Under the pieces are notes generated by a model. That model worked only from the letters and a program-made list of their open reading frames with translations, made no database searches and was not told the origin of the DNA. Position numbers and translations under genes: made by a program. A DNA stretch of 64,000 nt from Candidatus Heimdallarchaeota archaeon (GTDB lineage: Archaea; Asgardarchaeota; Heimdallarchaeia; JABLTI01), in NCBI GenBank assembly GCA_018238155.1, contig JABCTZ010000036.1, positions 397,241 through 461,240 of the forward strand. Reading direction: 5' to 3'. Each line of letters starts with the position of its first letter. The first letter of the stretch is position 1. Shown one piece after another: positions 55,453 through 64,000 of the stretch.

Positions 55453-55524
55453 CAGAACTCACTAATAGCTTTACAAAATAATGAAACATTAGTTTTTCTG
55501 TCGTGGTAAGAAGTAAACTTTAGA

Positions 55525-55821
55525 TCAAGAGTGTTCATGTATGATATTTTGAATTGCTTTTGCAAGTTGTTGAGCACAAGAAACAGCCCTGTTGCAACCA
55601 GCTTCTTTTAATTCATCAATAGAAATATTGACTATTTTGCGGTTTTTAACAAGAATTGGAATAAGTTTATTGTGACCAATACAACCTTTTTCTCCTTCTA
55701 TGATTAAATTGCTTATGGAAATTTCTCCATTATCCTCTTCAATGAGGTCAAAATCAAAAGAGGTTTTACAAGTATCCTCATCTTCAATAGGAGTATATGT
55801 ATAACTGAATTTTCTAACCAC
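55525..55821 (-). CDS. TSCPD-domain small protein
   Basis: A 98-residue protein resembling stand-alone TSCPD domains, also found at the C-terminus of some ribonucleotide reductases. Visible: EGEKGCIGHNKLIPILVKNRKI followed by IDELKEAGCNRAVSCAQQLAKAIQNII; the Cys-Gly-His and Cys...SC pattern is characteristic. These domains are thought to bind metal or thiol substrates. ATG 55821 is preceded by GTGAA. It precedes the PAP2 gene by 72 bases on the same strand. Confidence 0.72.
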   Translation of the reverse strand: MVRKFSYTYTPIEDEDTCKTSFDFDLIEEDNGEISISNLIIEGEKGCIGHNKLIPILVKNRKIVNISIDELKEAGCNRAVSCAQQLAKAIQNIIHEHS

Positions 55822-56464
55822 TTAATTCACCTGAGTTGATTATTTGATTAGTAATAATTAGCAACTAATAAAATTAGCTATTTAGATTATGATTCAACAA
55901 AAAATCAGATACAAATGACCTTTCATTAAAGCAGATATTCAATAAAGCTGTTCAATATACAAGCAAGATTTTACTACATATAAAGAGGAAAACACTTGAT
56001 ATATCGAATAATTTCTCTAAAATGTTTTAATAATTTATTGAACATAGTATTATATAAGATGTAACAACTAACTCTAAATCTGAAAACAAAATTAATATTT
56101 CAATTTATAAACTGAGAGGTCAAATCCTCTCCCTCTCGCTTTTTTACCCTTTTTTTATCTTCTTCTTTTGAAACTCATATCCCGGTTAATTTAACCATAT
56201 TTGATTGCGTTTTCGTTTTTCAAAATAATCTTTCAAGTGAAAAAAGACAATTAGAAAGAAAACAAGACTAATTAAAATATTGTTATCAATTGATGGATAA
56301 GTTCCATGAAGACCTCTATTATGAAGATGATGAAATCTAAACTAACAAGAAACCTCACTTTGCCATTTTCCAAAGTGATTTAAATAGTAATTTAAATACT
56401 ACTTTTAGAAAAATCTCTTTCTTTACTAAGACTTGAGATTTGAATAATAAAACAATTATAGGGA
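55822..56464. other. Long intergenic stretch with tRNA-3'-like hairpin and palindromes
   Basis: About 640 bases. It contains: AT-rich DNA without an ORF (55822-56110); a GC-richer hairpin resembling a tRNA T-arm and 3' end (56114-56139) followed by T-runs; a palindrome GGTTAATTTAACC (about 56178-56190); an 8-bp hairpin TCACTTTG/CAAAGTGA (56355-56378) and TTTAAATA direct repeats near 56380-56400 that may be promoter elements of the next gene. No intact tRNA can be folded. Confidence 0.5.
56114..56145 (+). other. tRNA 3'-end-like remnant or terminator hairpin
   Basis: GAGAGG (56114-56119) pairs with CCTCTC (56126-56131) around TCAAAT, followed by CCTCTCGC and a T-run. This looks like a T-arm plus acceptor 3' strand of a tRNA with one T-loop base missing, but no matching 5' acceptor strand (GCGAGAGGG) lies upstream. 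It could be a tRNA fragment left by integration, a degenerate tRNA, or a Pol terminator. Confidence 0.35.
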
Positions 56465-57466
56465 ATGATCATTTTGTCTAAACTAAAAAAGAAAATTTTT
56501 GATTATCTTCCAGCAATTTTTATAGTACTAATTTCTGCTTCTGCTTTTGTACCAGGTTTCCTTCAAAGTGGTGCATCTGAGGCTTTAGAAGATAACCAAC
56601 AATTCTTAGAAGATGCACGTACAACCTATGATTTTATGGTTGATCAAGCGAGGTATATTTACGAATATGATTCAGATATCTATACATTGATGTGGCAAGA
56701 ATTACAAGCTTGTAAGGAATTAGAAGTTGAATGGCTTTCTATAGGCGGTAATACCACCGATTTACAAAATAGTACTTTCGTTGCATTACTACTTTCACAT
56801 TTATCAAATGTCAATGTGTTAGCTGATCAAACTTTTTCGTTTAGTATTGATACTGACCTTAGAAATAATCCAGAACAAATGACCTATGAGATAGATGTAT
56901 CTTCAACTGGTGCTTCATACGAAATCAATAGATCAGATTGGGAAACATATCCGATATTTTTCCGAACTACCCTCGTTGGTTTTCTAACAGATACTTACTC
57001 GGAGTGGTATGCAGATCCTGGTGTAGCATTTTTTACCAATGAAACAATGGAATTTCTATTGAGCGACTATCCAAGTGAATTAAGTGTTGGATTTAATTTC
57101 CTATATGCTGAGGATACTATTTATACTCTAGATAGAAGATGTAATCTTTATTCAATCACACAAAAACCAATTTTCAAACAAAATGCTAAAATTGAAGAAT
57201 ATCTCTTTGAGATTGGAGACATGCAAGCACTTGTCACTAATTACCGGACAATTATATCAGTTATGACTGTAGCAACACTTCTAGCAGCTGCAATGGCTGG
57301 AAGACTTGAAGAAAGGAAGATTTCTCACAAGGTTTCAATTCTTAGAGCCGATTTGAAAAATGATGAAAACTTGATTATCGGTGAAGTTGATAAATTTAGC
57401 TTTTTGATTATAACTGCAGCTTTAATTATTGCAGTGTCTGCTCTCATATTCATCTTACTATTTTAG
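56465..57466 (+). CDS. Membrane protein with large extracytoplasmic domain
   Basis: A 333-residue protein of unknown family. The N-terminus is basic followed by one membrane helix (about 12-32, YLPAIFIVLISASAFVPGF), then an extracytoplasmic domain of about 230 residues with Asn-X-Ser/Thr sites and many acids and tyrosines, and two C-terminal membrane helices (about 263-283 and 308-330). The last loop has GRLEERKISHKVSILRADL between the helices. The gene is preceded by TATA-like TTTAAATA repeats. It ends 30 bases before an opposing gene, with a terminator hairpin between. Function unknown. Confidence 0.65.
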   Translation: MIILSKLKKKIFDYLPAIFIVLISASAFVPGFLQSGASEALEDNQQFLEDARTTYDFMVDQARYIYEYDSDIYTLMWQELQACKELEVEWLSIGGNTTDLQNSTFVALLLSHLSNVNVLADQTFSFSIDTDLRNNPEQMTYEIDVSSTGASYEINRSDWETYPIFFRTTLVGFLTDTYSEWYADPGVAFFTNETMEFLLSDYPSELSVGFNFLYAEDTIYTLDRRCNLYSITQKPIFKQNAKIEEYLFEIGDMQALVTNYRTIISVMTVATLLAAAMAGRLEERKISHKVSILRADLKNDENLIIGEVDKFSFLIITAALIIAVSALIFILLF

Positions 57467-57473
57467 ATGCTAA

Positions 57474-57493
57474 GTTCACCTCTACAGGTGAAC
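57474..57493. terminator. Perfect hairpin between convergent genes
   Basis: GTTCACCT (57474-57481) pairs with AGGTGAAC (57486-57493) around the loop CTAC, eight bases after one stop codon and directly before the other. It is a compact bidirectional terminator. Confidence 0.6.
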
Positions 57494-57495
57494 AA

Positions 57496-58947
57496 TTATT
57501 CTTTTTCTTGGTATTCAATTTGTATTGATTCATCTTCTTTTTCTGTAATTTCAATATCATTTGTTAGTTCGACCCAAGATATTGGTGTTGGTTCAGAAAC
57601 TTTCCCTTGTACATCCATGAAATCACCAAAAATAGCTCTCCTATTTTGTTTCTTGGCTTGAAAAGGTGCTTTTAATACTAAAGCAAATAACCAATCTATT
57701 GAACCGATGAAATGACCTTTTTCCCAAACCCAGGTTATACCAAACCACATCAATATTTCGAGTGCAATAAGAAACAATGTCCAACCAAGATTTAACCCAA
57801 AAGACGTTCTAAATCCGGGGTCGTAACTGAATATCTGGAAGATATAATACAATAATACTCTAAGGACTGCTTGGATAGAAGCCAAAGAATAAACTGTTAA
57901 TGAGAACACTCCTACTCTTCGACTGAAACGCGATCGTTTCAACCTCTTCTCCCAATCTACTTTGGCATTGAATTCATGACGAGCTAGAAATCCTAATACC
58001 ACCATTAGTAGCATACCAATTGTCAAGAACGTAAACCATGTAGGATGCACATGAAAGGTTACCAAAGAAAATGGATCCTCGGGTATTTTCTCTACAACAA
58101 AGAGCCAAAATACAGAGAAGATCATACAAAAACCTGCAAAACCAAAACCTCATGAAAGGAATTTCTTTTTATCAGGTTTGCCCTGGGAGAGAAAGATGCC
58201 AAATATTGACCCTACAGCGCTATATGCAAAATGCGGGAATAGGGGAGATTCTCTTCCGGTTGCTTGATTAGCAAAAAATCTTACAATATAATCCCACCAA
58301 CCTTTGTCACCAATATTTTGTAAATATTCGGGGATAACAGCTAAACCTTCGTTATGGAAATCAATTCCCCAGAAATTATTTGCTGCTTGATAAATTGCTG
58401 GTGCAGGGAAAATAAAAGCTAATCCTAACAAACCAAAAACAATTGACCCTACAATTGGTTTTCTTAACTTTTCACTTGAGGTGAGAATATAGAATACAAT
58501 CGCAGAAAGAATAATTGCAAAAGCAATGTTTGCAAATTGATCTGCATGGTAAATTTTTCGCCATTCAAGATGAATTGGCTGCTGTTCAACCCAGCTTTTT
58601 GATATTTGCCATTGAGCTAAGAAAACATAGAAAAACATTGCCCAAATCCAAAGAACAATTCCTTTTAATATTTCTTGGAATAAAATTACTTCTCTAGACA
58701 TTCCACTTTTGAACTTCTTTTGCATCATATACATGTGAATTGCTGCACTTATCAATAGAAACAATCCACGCTAATGTCCAAAAACAATAACTAATGACAT
58801 GAAGATGAAACCGTACCATGGTAAATTTCCCGGGTCAGTTTCGGCAATACCTTCTATTTGTGAAACCAACATAAAAGTATGTATCATTAAATTACCAAAT
58901 ATTGCCCATCCCCGAAGTATATCAAAGGAAATTATTCTGTCGGACAT
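57496..58947 (-). pseudogene. DUF418/acyltransferase-like membrane protein interrupted by in-frame TAG and TGA
   Basis: One frame of 484 codons runs from ATG 58947 to the stop at 57496 with two internal stops: TAG (58773-58771, codon 59) and TGA (58152-58150, codon 266). Sequence on both sides of each is coherent and in the same frame. It begins MSDRIISFDILRGWAIFGNLM, a family-type start for DUF418/heparan N-acetyltransferase-like membrane proteins, and FGH-stop-RGLFLLISAAI matches the LRGLFxLISG-type helix. Ten or so membrane helices follow, then a DUF418-like C-terminus. Called separately it would be two ORFs (58150-58764 and 57496-58125). It may be a decaying pseudogene, a sequencing artefact, or recoded; other genes here use TAG, TGA and TAA as ordinary stops. 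Confidence 0.65.
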
Positions 58948-59059
58948 TTCAACATATACGATGTTTGGTAGTAAAAAAAGTTATCCACAGACCATTTTAA
59001 GTGAAAAAGTCAAAAAAAAGAAAGATGAATTAGGACTAATACCTAATTTTTTTTTACTG

Positions 59060-61120
59060 CTAGCATTGAGAAGATATCCAAACTAACCATCTAGCGGGGT
59101 AAGGATCGGAACTGACATAGCCATAACCATGTAGATGATCATGGTAAGGATCGTCCTGTTGTGGATTCCAAGTATCATCTGAATTTGATGCATAGAAAAT
59201 TGCTGACCATCTTTTCCAACCAGTTGTTTGCTTAGCAGCTTTAAACCAGGAATACCTAACGGTATGTCCATCTCTACCATGTTTGGCAAACTTCTCACCT
59301 CTACTCTTAGAATCCGTTCCAAATGTAGCAAATCCACAAATCATGTGTAATCCTTTCATAGCAGGTCCCCATCTTTGAAAAACGTTATAACCATAATTAG
59401 TATCAAATTGAAGAATACTACAAGTGTCTAAAATAATCCATTCAAGATCCCCATTACCCCATTCAGCTTCATGATCAACTAATCCTGCATCATCTTTTTG
59501 AGATGTAAAAGAGAAACTATTTGGTAAACCATGACCACGGTAATAAGCTATATCAACAGCATCAATATAGAAATCATCCATTCCACCATTTGTTGCTGCT
59601 GCTCGTTTGAAATCCTCTTCCCATGCGCTAGCATCTCCAAATTTAAACACCTTATCCCACATTGTACTGCCACCTAGTTTGTTATAGAATCTTCTTGCAG
59701 CATCATCAGCATTGGGTAAGCGATCACTACCAGAGTATCCTACATATTCTGCGCCTATTTCGTATACGCCATTGTCATCATCATCATAAGCTGCTTCTAA
59801 TGGAAATTCAAAGGTGAAAGTGTTTATTGAAGCTTTTACAGTCGATATTTGAATGATTGAAGACATAAAAAACATAGAAACTAATGCAGTAACAATTGCA
59901 ACAGATTTTCTTTTTCTATCATTAAGTTTAGAAAAGAAAACGAATAATGCAATTCCAAGTGTTCCTATTATAATAAAATGTTCAATTCCAAATATTGCAG
60001 AACCTGCAATTATTTCCACTTGTATTGAATCAGAAGCTGTTAAACCATTATCATCTGTTAAAGTTAATGTAATAGTATGAGCTACAGAAGAATTGCCTTT
60101 AGTAACTGCTGATAAATCATCACATTGGAATGTTTCTTGATTGCTCAAAATTCCATCTATATCTGACTCCCAATTATATGTATATGGAGAGGTTCCTTCA
60201 AAAAAAGAACAATTAAAATTAATAGAATCTCCCGATGTGAAAGTTTTTCCATCTGAAGGATTTGTTAAGTAGACTTTCGGATTAAAAGATGTGGCTGGTA
60301 GAAATACTACTCTTGAATATTCAATATCAGCAAATGTTTGTTTGATTTCAACTTCATAGACTGGATAGATATAATCTTGGACGACTCCAACTGAATCTTG
60401 GTAGTAAACTAATTCATATTCAATTGAAATATAATTTGTAATCTCATGCATTGTTAATACATCATCAATACTATATAATGGAACATAAAGTAAAGGTACG
60501 GTTTTACGTTTAATCCAATTGAAACCAATAATCTCTCCACCATTACCAAGTGAAACTGAACTGGAAGCACCGGGACCTCCAAATCTAAGATTGTTCAATT
60601 CATAACCATAATTAACATTGATATTCAATAGCTTCTCTTTCATCTCATGAGTTTCTGTATTATATGCTGTAGCATTCGTTGAGCCAAAATATACGAAATG
60701 AGTTGGATCGAAGTAAGAAGAGCTTGTTAAAAATTTGTTTGCATTTGCTTCACAAGATTCAAGATCAGGCAAATCTGGACTATAGGTTACATTCCAAAGT
60801 TTGGATTCATCAGCATACCAAATGGAACCACATTCAGTATACATTTCAAATGTTTCACTTCCATTCTGTATCATTATCCTTCCTTCAGATTCAGATATCG
60901 TACCATTTAATTTAAACAGATCATTAGCTAGTGTTTGCGTAAAAGTTTGATTTACCTCTGCAGGAACAGTCCCAAAAATCTGTGCTTCTCCTATGGGTTG
61001 ATAATTGAAATCATTGGTTTCTACTGTTTCTATAATATTAATAGCCATGCTTTCTTGATTAGAAGACAGCATTAAAATAATGTAAAGTGAGAAAAATATA
61101 AACAAATGGCTTCTTTTCAT
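59060..61120 (-). CDS. Surface protein with PKD-like domain and DUF6345 caspase-like domain
   Basis: A 686-residue exported protein. A signal peptide at the N-terminus (HLFIFFSLYIILMLSS) is followed by a beta-rich region, a PKD-like domain (about 310-395; SYNWES-type and TLTLTDDNGLTASDS), a membrane helix (about 405-422, FIIIGTLGIALFVFF) and a short basic loop. A second hydrophobic segment (VAIVTALVSMFFMSSI) comes next, then a DUF6345-like domain with the dyad-like AYYRGHGL (His) and WIILDTCSIL (Cys), as in CD-clan peptidases. It ends near SSQC. The layout suggests two secreted proteins fused. Enzyme activity is unproved. Confidence 0.7.
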   Translation of the reverse strand: MKRSHLFIFFSLYIILMLSSNQESMAINIIETVETNDFNYQPIGEAQIFGTVPAEVNQTFTQTLANDLFKLNGTISESEGRIMIQNGSETFEMYTECGSIWYADESKLWNVTYSPDLPDLESCEANANKFLTSSSYFDPTHFVYFGSTNATAYNTETHEMKEKLLNINVNYGYELNNLRFGGPGASSSVSLGNGGEIIGFNWIKRKTVPLLYVPLYSIDDVLTMHEITNYISIEYELVYYQDSVGVVQDYIYPVYEVEIKQTFADIEYSRVVFLPATSFNPKVYLTNPSDGKTFTSGDSINFNCSFFEGTSPYTYNWESDIDGILSNQETFQCDDLSAVTKGNSSVAHTITLTLTDDNGLTASDSIQVEIIAGSAIFGIEHFIIIGTLGIALFVFFSKLNDRKRKSVAIVTALVSMFFMSSIIQISTVKASINTFTFEFPLEAAYDDDDNGVYEIGAEYVGYSGSDRLPNADDAARRFYNKLGGSTMWDKVFKFGDASAWEEDFKRAAATNGGMDDFYIDAVDIAYYRGHGLPNSFSFTSQKDDAGLVDHEAEWGNGDLEWIILDTCSILQFDTNYGYNVFQRWGPAMKGLHMICGFATFGTDSKSRGEKFAKHGRDGHTVRYSWFKAAKQTTGWKRWSAIFYASNSDDTWNPQQDDPYHDHLHGYGYVSSDPYPARWLVWISSQC

Positions 61121-61265
61121 AATAACACCTTTAACTTATTATTTAACTAAGATAATATTCTCAGAATACTTAATATGTTTATCTAATCTAGACTTTCTTT
61201 ATGATACTTTGACTTATTTAAGAGAATAACTTAAATCTTAATATTTCCTATAAAATATTATTCTG

Positions 61266-62294
61266 GTGATACTTTTGGAGAAAGCAAAGGTCTATTTCTA
61301 TGAAAATGTGAAGGATTTGGAAACTGGTTATGATAAATTCTTCAAAATGATTGCTGATGAGCTAAATACCCAAGAAAAAATTGCTATTAAAATTCATTTT
61401 GGTGCAGATAAGAATGATACCCATCTAAATCCAAATCATATGAAGTCACTACCAAAAATTTTCAAAAAACCGATCTTTATTGAGAGTAACTGCCTTTATC
61501 CCGGAAGAAGACATAGAAGTGATGAACATATCAAACTAGCTCATGAACATGGGTTTGATTTTCTGGAGATTGATATTATTGATGGCGATTTAGGTAGAGA
61601 TTACATTGAAGTAGAAATTAATACTAAAAATACTAAAAAAGCAAAGATAAGCTCCGGTTTACAAAGGTACAAAAATTTAGTTTCTGTTGCTCATTTTAAA
61701 GGACACGTTGCAGCTGGTTTTGGTGGCGCATTGAAAAATCTTGGAATGGGCTTAGGTTCTCGAGGAGGGAAACTCGATATGCATTCAGGAATAGCTCCTA
61801 CAGTAAATGAAGAAAAATGCACCGCTTGTGGCATTTGTGCTGAGAACTGTATTGCGGATGCCATAACAGTTGAAGATTATGCAATAGTTGATCAAGATAA
61901 ATGTATAGGATGCGCTTACTGTATTTCTGTTTGCCCTGAAACTGCATTTCGACCTCCATTTGGAATAAGAAAAGGTAATGAATTCCTAGAGTCAATAGCT
62001 GAATATGCATTAGCAGGAACAATTGGTTACAATTGGTTCTACATAAATGGGATAGTAAATATCACTATGATATGTGATTGCATGCGAATAAAACAGACAC
62101 CATTTATGGATGACATTGGTATTGTTTATTCCAAAGATCCAGTTGCCATTGATAAAGCATCATTAGACATTGTCACGGAGCAAAATAACGGGGTAAATCC
62201 TTTTCTTAAAAATAATGCAATGCAAGAACATATCCTCGACTATGCTGAAAAAATTGGTTTAGGTACAACAAAGTATGAACTTATACATCTTTAG
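61266..62294 (+). CDS. DUF362 iron-sulfur protein with two ferredoxin clusters
   Basis: A 342-residue protein. The N-terminal half is the DUF362 fold (AIKIHFGADKNDTHLNP, then VSVAHFKGHVAAGFGGALKNLGMGLGSRGGK), followed by two 4Fe-4S motifs, KCTACGICAENCIADAI and KCIGCAYCISVCPETAF, at about residues 183-225. The C-terminal part has CDCMRIKQTPFMDDIGI and DPVAIDKASLDIV. Such proteins are thought to move electrons or bind a metal centre in anaerobes. GTG 61266 is the start, with little ribosome-site support. It stands alone and divergent from the DUF6345 gene. Confidence 0.85.
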   Translation: MILLEKAKVYFYENVKDLETGYDKFFKMIADELNTQEKIAIKIHFGADKNDTHLNPNHMKSLPKIFKKPIFIESNCLYPGRRHRSDEHIKLAHEHGFDFLEIDIIDGDLGRDYIEVEINTKNTKKAKISSGLQRYKNLVSVAHFKGHVAAGFGGALKNLGMGLGSRGGKLDMHSGIAPTVNEEKCTACGICAENCIADAITVEDYAIVDQDKCIGCAYCISVCPETAFRPPFGIRKGNEFLESIAEYALAGTIGYNWFYINGIVNITMICDCMRIKQTPFMDDIGIVYSKDPVAIDKASLDIVTEQNNGVNPFLKNNAMQEHILDYAEKIGLGTTKYELIHL

Positions 62295-62423
62295 AATAAT
62301 GTTCTGAGATAAAATAAAATCTTCAAAGTAATTCCAAAAAAACTGTTCTCTTACGGATTATAAACATAGTAACCAATGATAATAAAAATGGTTTATTTTT
62401 GTAATGAATATCAGTGATAAATA

Positions 62424-63464
62424 ATGTCCAAAATAACAATCATATCCAATGTTAAAGAAGAAATTCCAAGAAAATATCTGGAACAATTATTCAAATTAAT
62501 GCAAGTAAACAATCAAGAGATATTGAAAATTAAGCCTCCTTCAATAGGGTATTTCAAAAGAGCTTGGGTTCTAGGATCATCTTCTGAAGAAAAAATATTT
62601 TATTTATTAGCTATTAATCCGGAAGACGAAGTTTTTGGATATGGGCAATGTTCTTGGAATATTAATTATGATAATTTGGATAAGGGATATGTTTGGGCAC
62701 ATATTGCAAGAAAATACCGAAGAAAAGGATATGGCACTCAGTTATTTCTTAAAGCAGTTGAAATATTGCCAGATCAAATTACAGGATTATATATTGAAAC
62801 TTTCGAAGATTCAGATGGAATCCGCTTCATTGAATCTTTAGGTGTGAAGGAAGGATATAAAGAAACACTCAGTGCTTCAGATTTAACAAAATTCAATCTG
62901 GAAGAAGTTAAAAAAGAAGCAAAAGTACAAAGAGAAAAAGCCAATGAGAAAGGTTATGAAATAATCTATATTGATGCTTTAGAGGAAATTTTGCTTGTTG
63001 ATTTTAGCAAATATGTTGAAATGCTAGAAGAAATATGGAATGACATGCCTCGAGAAGAACTTACTTTTGAAGATTATAAATTATCAATTGAGAGAGTAAA
63101 GAAAATGAATCAGAGAAGACTTCTTAGGGGAGACAGCATAATGACTTTTGTAGCTATTCACAAGGAATCAGGAGATCCAATTGGACTCTCTAACTCTTAC
63201 ATTAATGAATATCAACCTACACTAGTTAGACAAGGAGATACAGGAATAGTAAGAGCACACAGAGGTAATGGTTTAGGATTAGCACTTAAATATCAAATGC
63301 TTGAGAAATTATTATTTGAGACTGATGCAAAATTATGGAGAACAGGAAATGCTGGTAGCAATGAACATATGCTGCGAATTAATCAAATTCTAAAATATGA
63401 ACCATTTGCTTGCGTTCATGAATTTGAAGTAAATAAAAAAGACCTTCTTAAGAGATTAAAATGA
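62424..63464 (+). CDS. Tandem GNAT acetyltransferase (mycothiol synthase-like layout)
   Basis: A 346-residue protein with two GNAT domains in a row, joined by a charged helix. Domain 1 (about 15-150) has AHIARKYRRKGYGTQLF (acetyl-CoA loop RRKGYG) and TFEDSDGIRFIESLGV; domain 2 (about 175-330) has TGIVRAHRGNGLGLALKYQML (RGNGLG) and AGSNEHMLRINQILKY. Tandem GNAT proteins of this size include mycothiol synthase (MshD), but the substrate here is unknown. ATG 62424 is clear. It is upstream of the longin-like gene, on the same strand. Confidence 0.85.
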   Translation: MSKITIISNVKEEIPRKYLEQLFKLMQVNNQEILKIKPPSIGYFKRAWVLGSSSEEKIFYLLAINPEDEVFGYGQCSWNINYDNLDKGYVWAHIARKYRRKGYGTQLFLKAVEILPDQITGLYIETFEDSDGIRFIESLGVKEGYKETLSASDLTKFNLEEVKKEAKVQREKANEKGYEIIYIDALEEILLVDFSKYVEMLEEIWNDMPREELTFEDYKLSIERVKKMNQRRLLRGDSIMTFVAIHKESGDPIGLSNSYINEYQPTLVRQGDTGIVRAHRGNGLGLALKYQMLEKLLFETDAKLWRTGNAGSNEHMLRINQILKYEPFACVHEFEVNKKDLLKRLK

Positions 63465-63574
63465 GCTTTTGTATTATCTATTTTGGTTTGATTTACTATT
63501 ATGTGACTATATAATAAACAATATATACATTATCAATTCATAAAAATTAGTGAATTAGAGGTTGAGCTGAGGTT

Positions 63575-64000
63575 ATGAGTGATTTAGATACTCTCTGGAT
63601 TATTGATTCAAATGGTTTAAGTCTTGTACAACAAGTTTTAGACCCAAATTCAATCCTTAGTGATAGAACAATGTTCTCTGGTTTTATCAGTGCTTTGTTG
63701 ACCTTTTCAGATAGTGTATTCGACGATCAGTTTGAACTCCTCCAAATGGGAAAGCTTTTTGTCCACATTTTATCATTTATGAATGGAAAATTCCTTGTAG
63801 CAATTGCAGCAAAAAAAGATTCAAGTAAAGAATTTGTTCATCAGAAATTAATTGAAGTTGGTGAAGCTTTTGAAGCTGAATATAGTGAATACCTAGAAAA
63901 CCAAACAATTTGCATTGCAGATGAGTTTATACCTTTCACAGATACTTTAGATAAAATCTTTGGTACAAAGACATTGCTAATAATCCCGGAACATGAAGAA
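63575..64000 (+). CDS. Longin/roadblock-like protein (3' partial)
   Basis: A frame opens at ATG 63575 and remains open to the window end (142 codons). The translation starts MSDLDTLWIIDSNGLSLVQQ and has FSGFISALLTFSDSV, LQMGKLFVHILSFMNGKFLVAIAAKK and then a long helix and a C-terminal strand. The pattern, strand-turn-strand then two helices and a hydrophobic strand, matches longin/roadblock-type domains found next to small GTPases in Asgard archaea, and resembles the C-terminal domain of the TPR protein at 37242. GGTT and GAGCTGAGG upstream provide a ribosome site. The 3' end is outside the window. Confidence 0.6.
   Translation, partial: MSDLDTLWIIDSNGLSLVQQVLDPNSILSDRTMFSGFISALLTFSDSVFDDQFELLQMGKLFVHILSFMNGKFLVAIAAKKDSSKEFVHQKLIEVGEAFEAEYSEYLENQTICIADEFIPFTDTLDKIFGTKTLLIIPEHEE

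Noticed and set aside
56114..56145. Intact tRNA gene
   Set aside because: No anticodon arm or 5' acceptor strand upstream, and one T-loop base is missing.
57496..58947. Two or three separate membrane protein genes
   Set aside because: All pieces are in one frame and join into one family-like sequence, so an interrupted single gene explains them better.

Overview
The window is AT-rich (about one third GC by eye), densely coded DNA that looks archaeal and most probably from an Asgard archaeon (Promethearchaeota). The supporting signs are an archaeal TFS/RpoM-type zinc ribbon gene, a BpsA-type branched-polyamine synthase, TATA-like promoters without bacterial -35/-10 pairs, many short zinc-ribbon proteins, a TPR protein ending in a longin/roadblock-like domain and a second longin/roadblock-like protein at the right edge. 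The last two are the kind of small-GTPase accessory proteins that are expanded in Asgard genomes. Taxonomy is inferred from gene content only. I see no rRNA gene, intact tRNA gene, CRISPR array, transposase or integrase.

Layout. 1-5.1 kb: end of an M23-like protein, an unknown gene, an MFS transporter with a HEAT-repeat protein, an unknown gene and a DegV-type lipid-binding protein. 5.5-7.1 kb: polyamine pair (bpsA and an S-adenosylmethionine decarboxylase homologue with Thr where the pyruvoyl-forming Ser is expected). 7.3-25.7 kb, the centrepiece: biotin ligase, biotin carboxylase, biotin carrier protein and an alpha/beta hydrolase on one side of a divergent promoter; carboxyltransferase and a 3574-residue fatty-acid/polyketide-type megasynthase on the other; then an HTH-TPR protein and a small winged-helix protein. 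25.7-33 kb: a ThiI-like protein with a lost PP-loop, a truncated TFS-like protein, metallo-beta-lactamase and alpha/beta hydrolases, L-aspartate oxidase, a DUF998 membrane protein and FKBP. 33-43 kb: a cell-surface protein, a second MFS transporter, M42 aminopeptidase, TPR-longin protein, GNAT, a bactofilin-like protein and an orphan DNA methyltransferase. 43-56 kb: ABC exporter, DUF302, GNAT, a putative structured RNA, an HxlR regulator facing a small Cys-rich gene, LacZ-type beta-galactosidase, acyl-CoA synthetase, PAP2 phosphatase and a TSCPD protein. 56-64 kb: membrane proteins, including one gene interrupted by in-frame TAG and TGA codons, a DUF6345 surface protein, a DUF362-ferredoxin protein, a tandem GNAT and the start of a longin-like gene.

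How it may work together. The central genes form an apparently complete acyl-chain factory. The carboxylase (BC, BCCP, CT), charged by the neighbouring biotin ligase, would make malonyl-CoA or a related extender. The megasynthase carries two nitronate-monooxygenase-like (PfaD-type) domains, KS, AT, a second KS, two ACPs, KR, DH and its own Sfp-type phosphopantetheinyl transferase. Archaeal membrane lipids are isoprenoid and archaea generally lack type I fatty-acid synthases, so such a megasynthase in an archaeon is the main item of interest. The divergent promoter between the two halves holds three ACTGT-type inverted repeats and is probably a dedicated control region. Acyl-CoA synthetase, DegV and PAP2 phosphatase elsewhere in the window fit a cell that handles fatty acyl chains, but a link to the synthase is inference.
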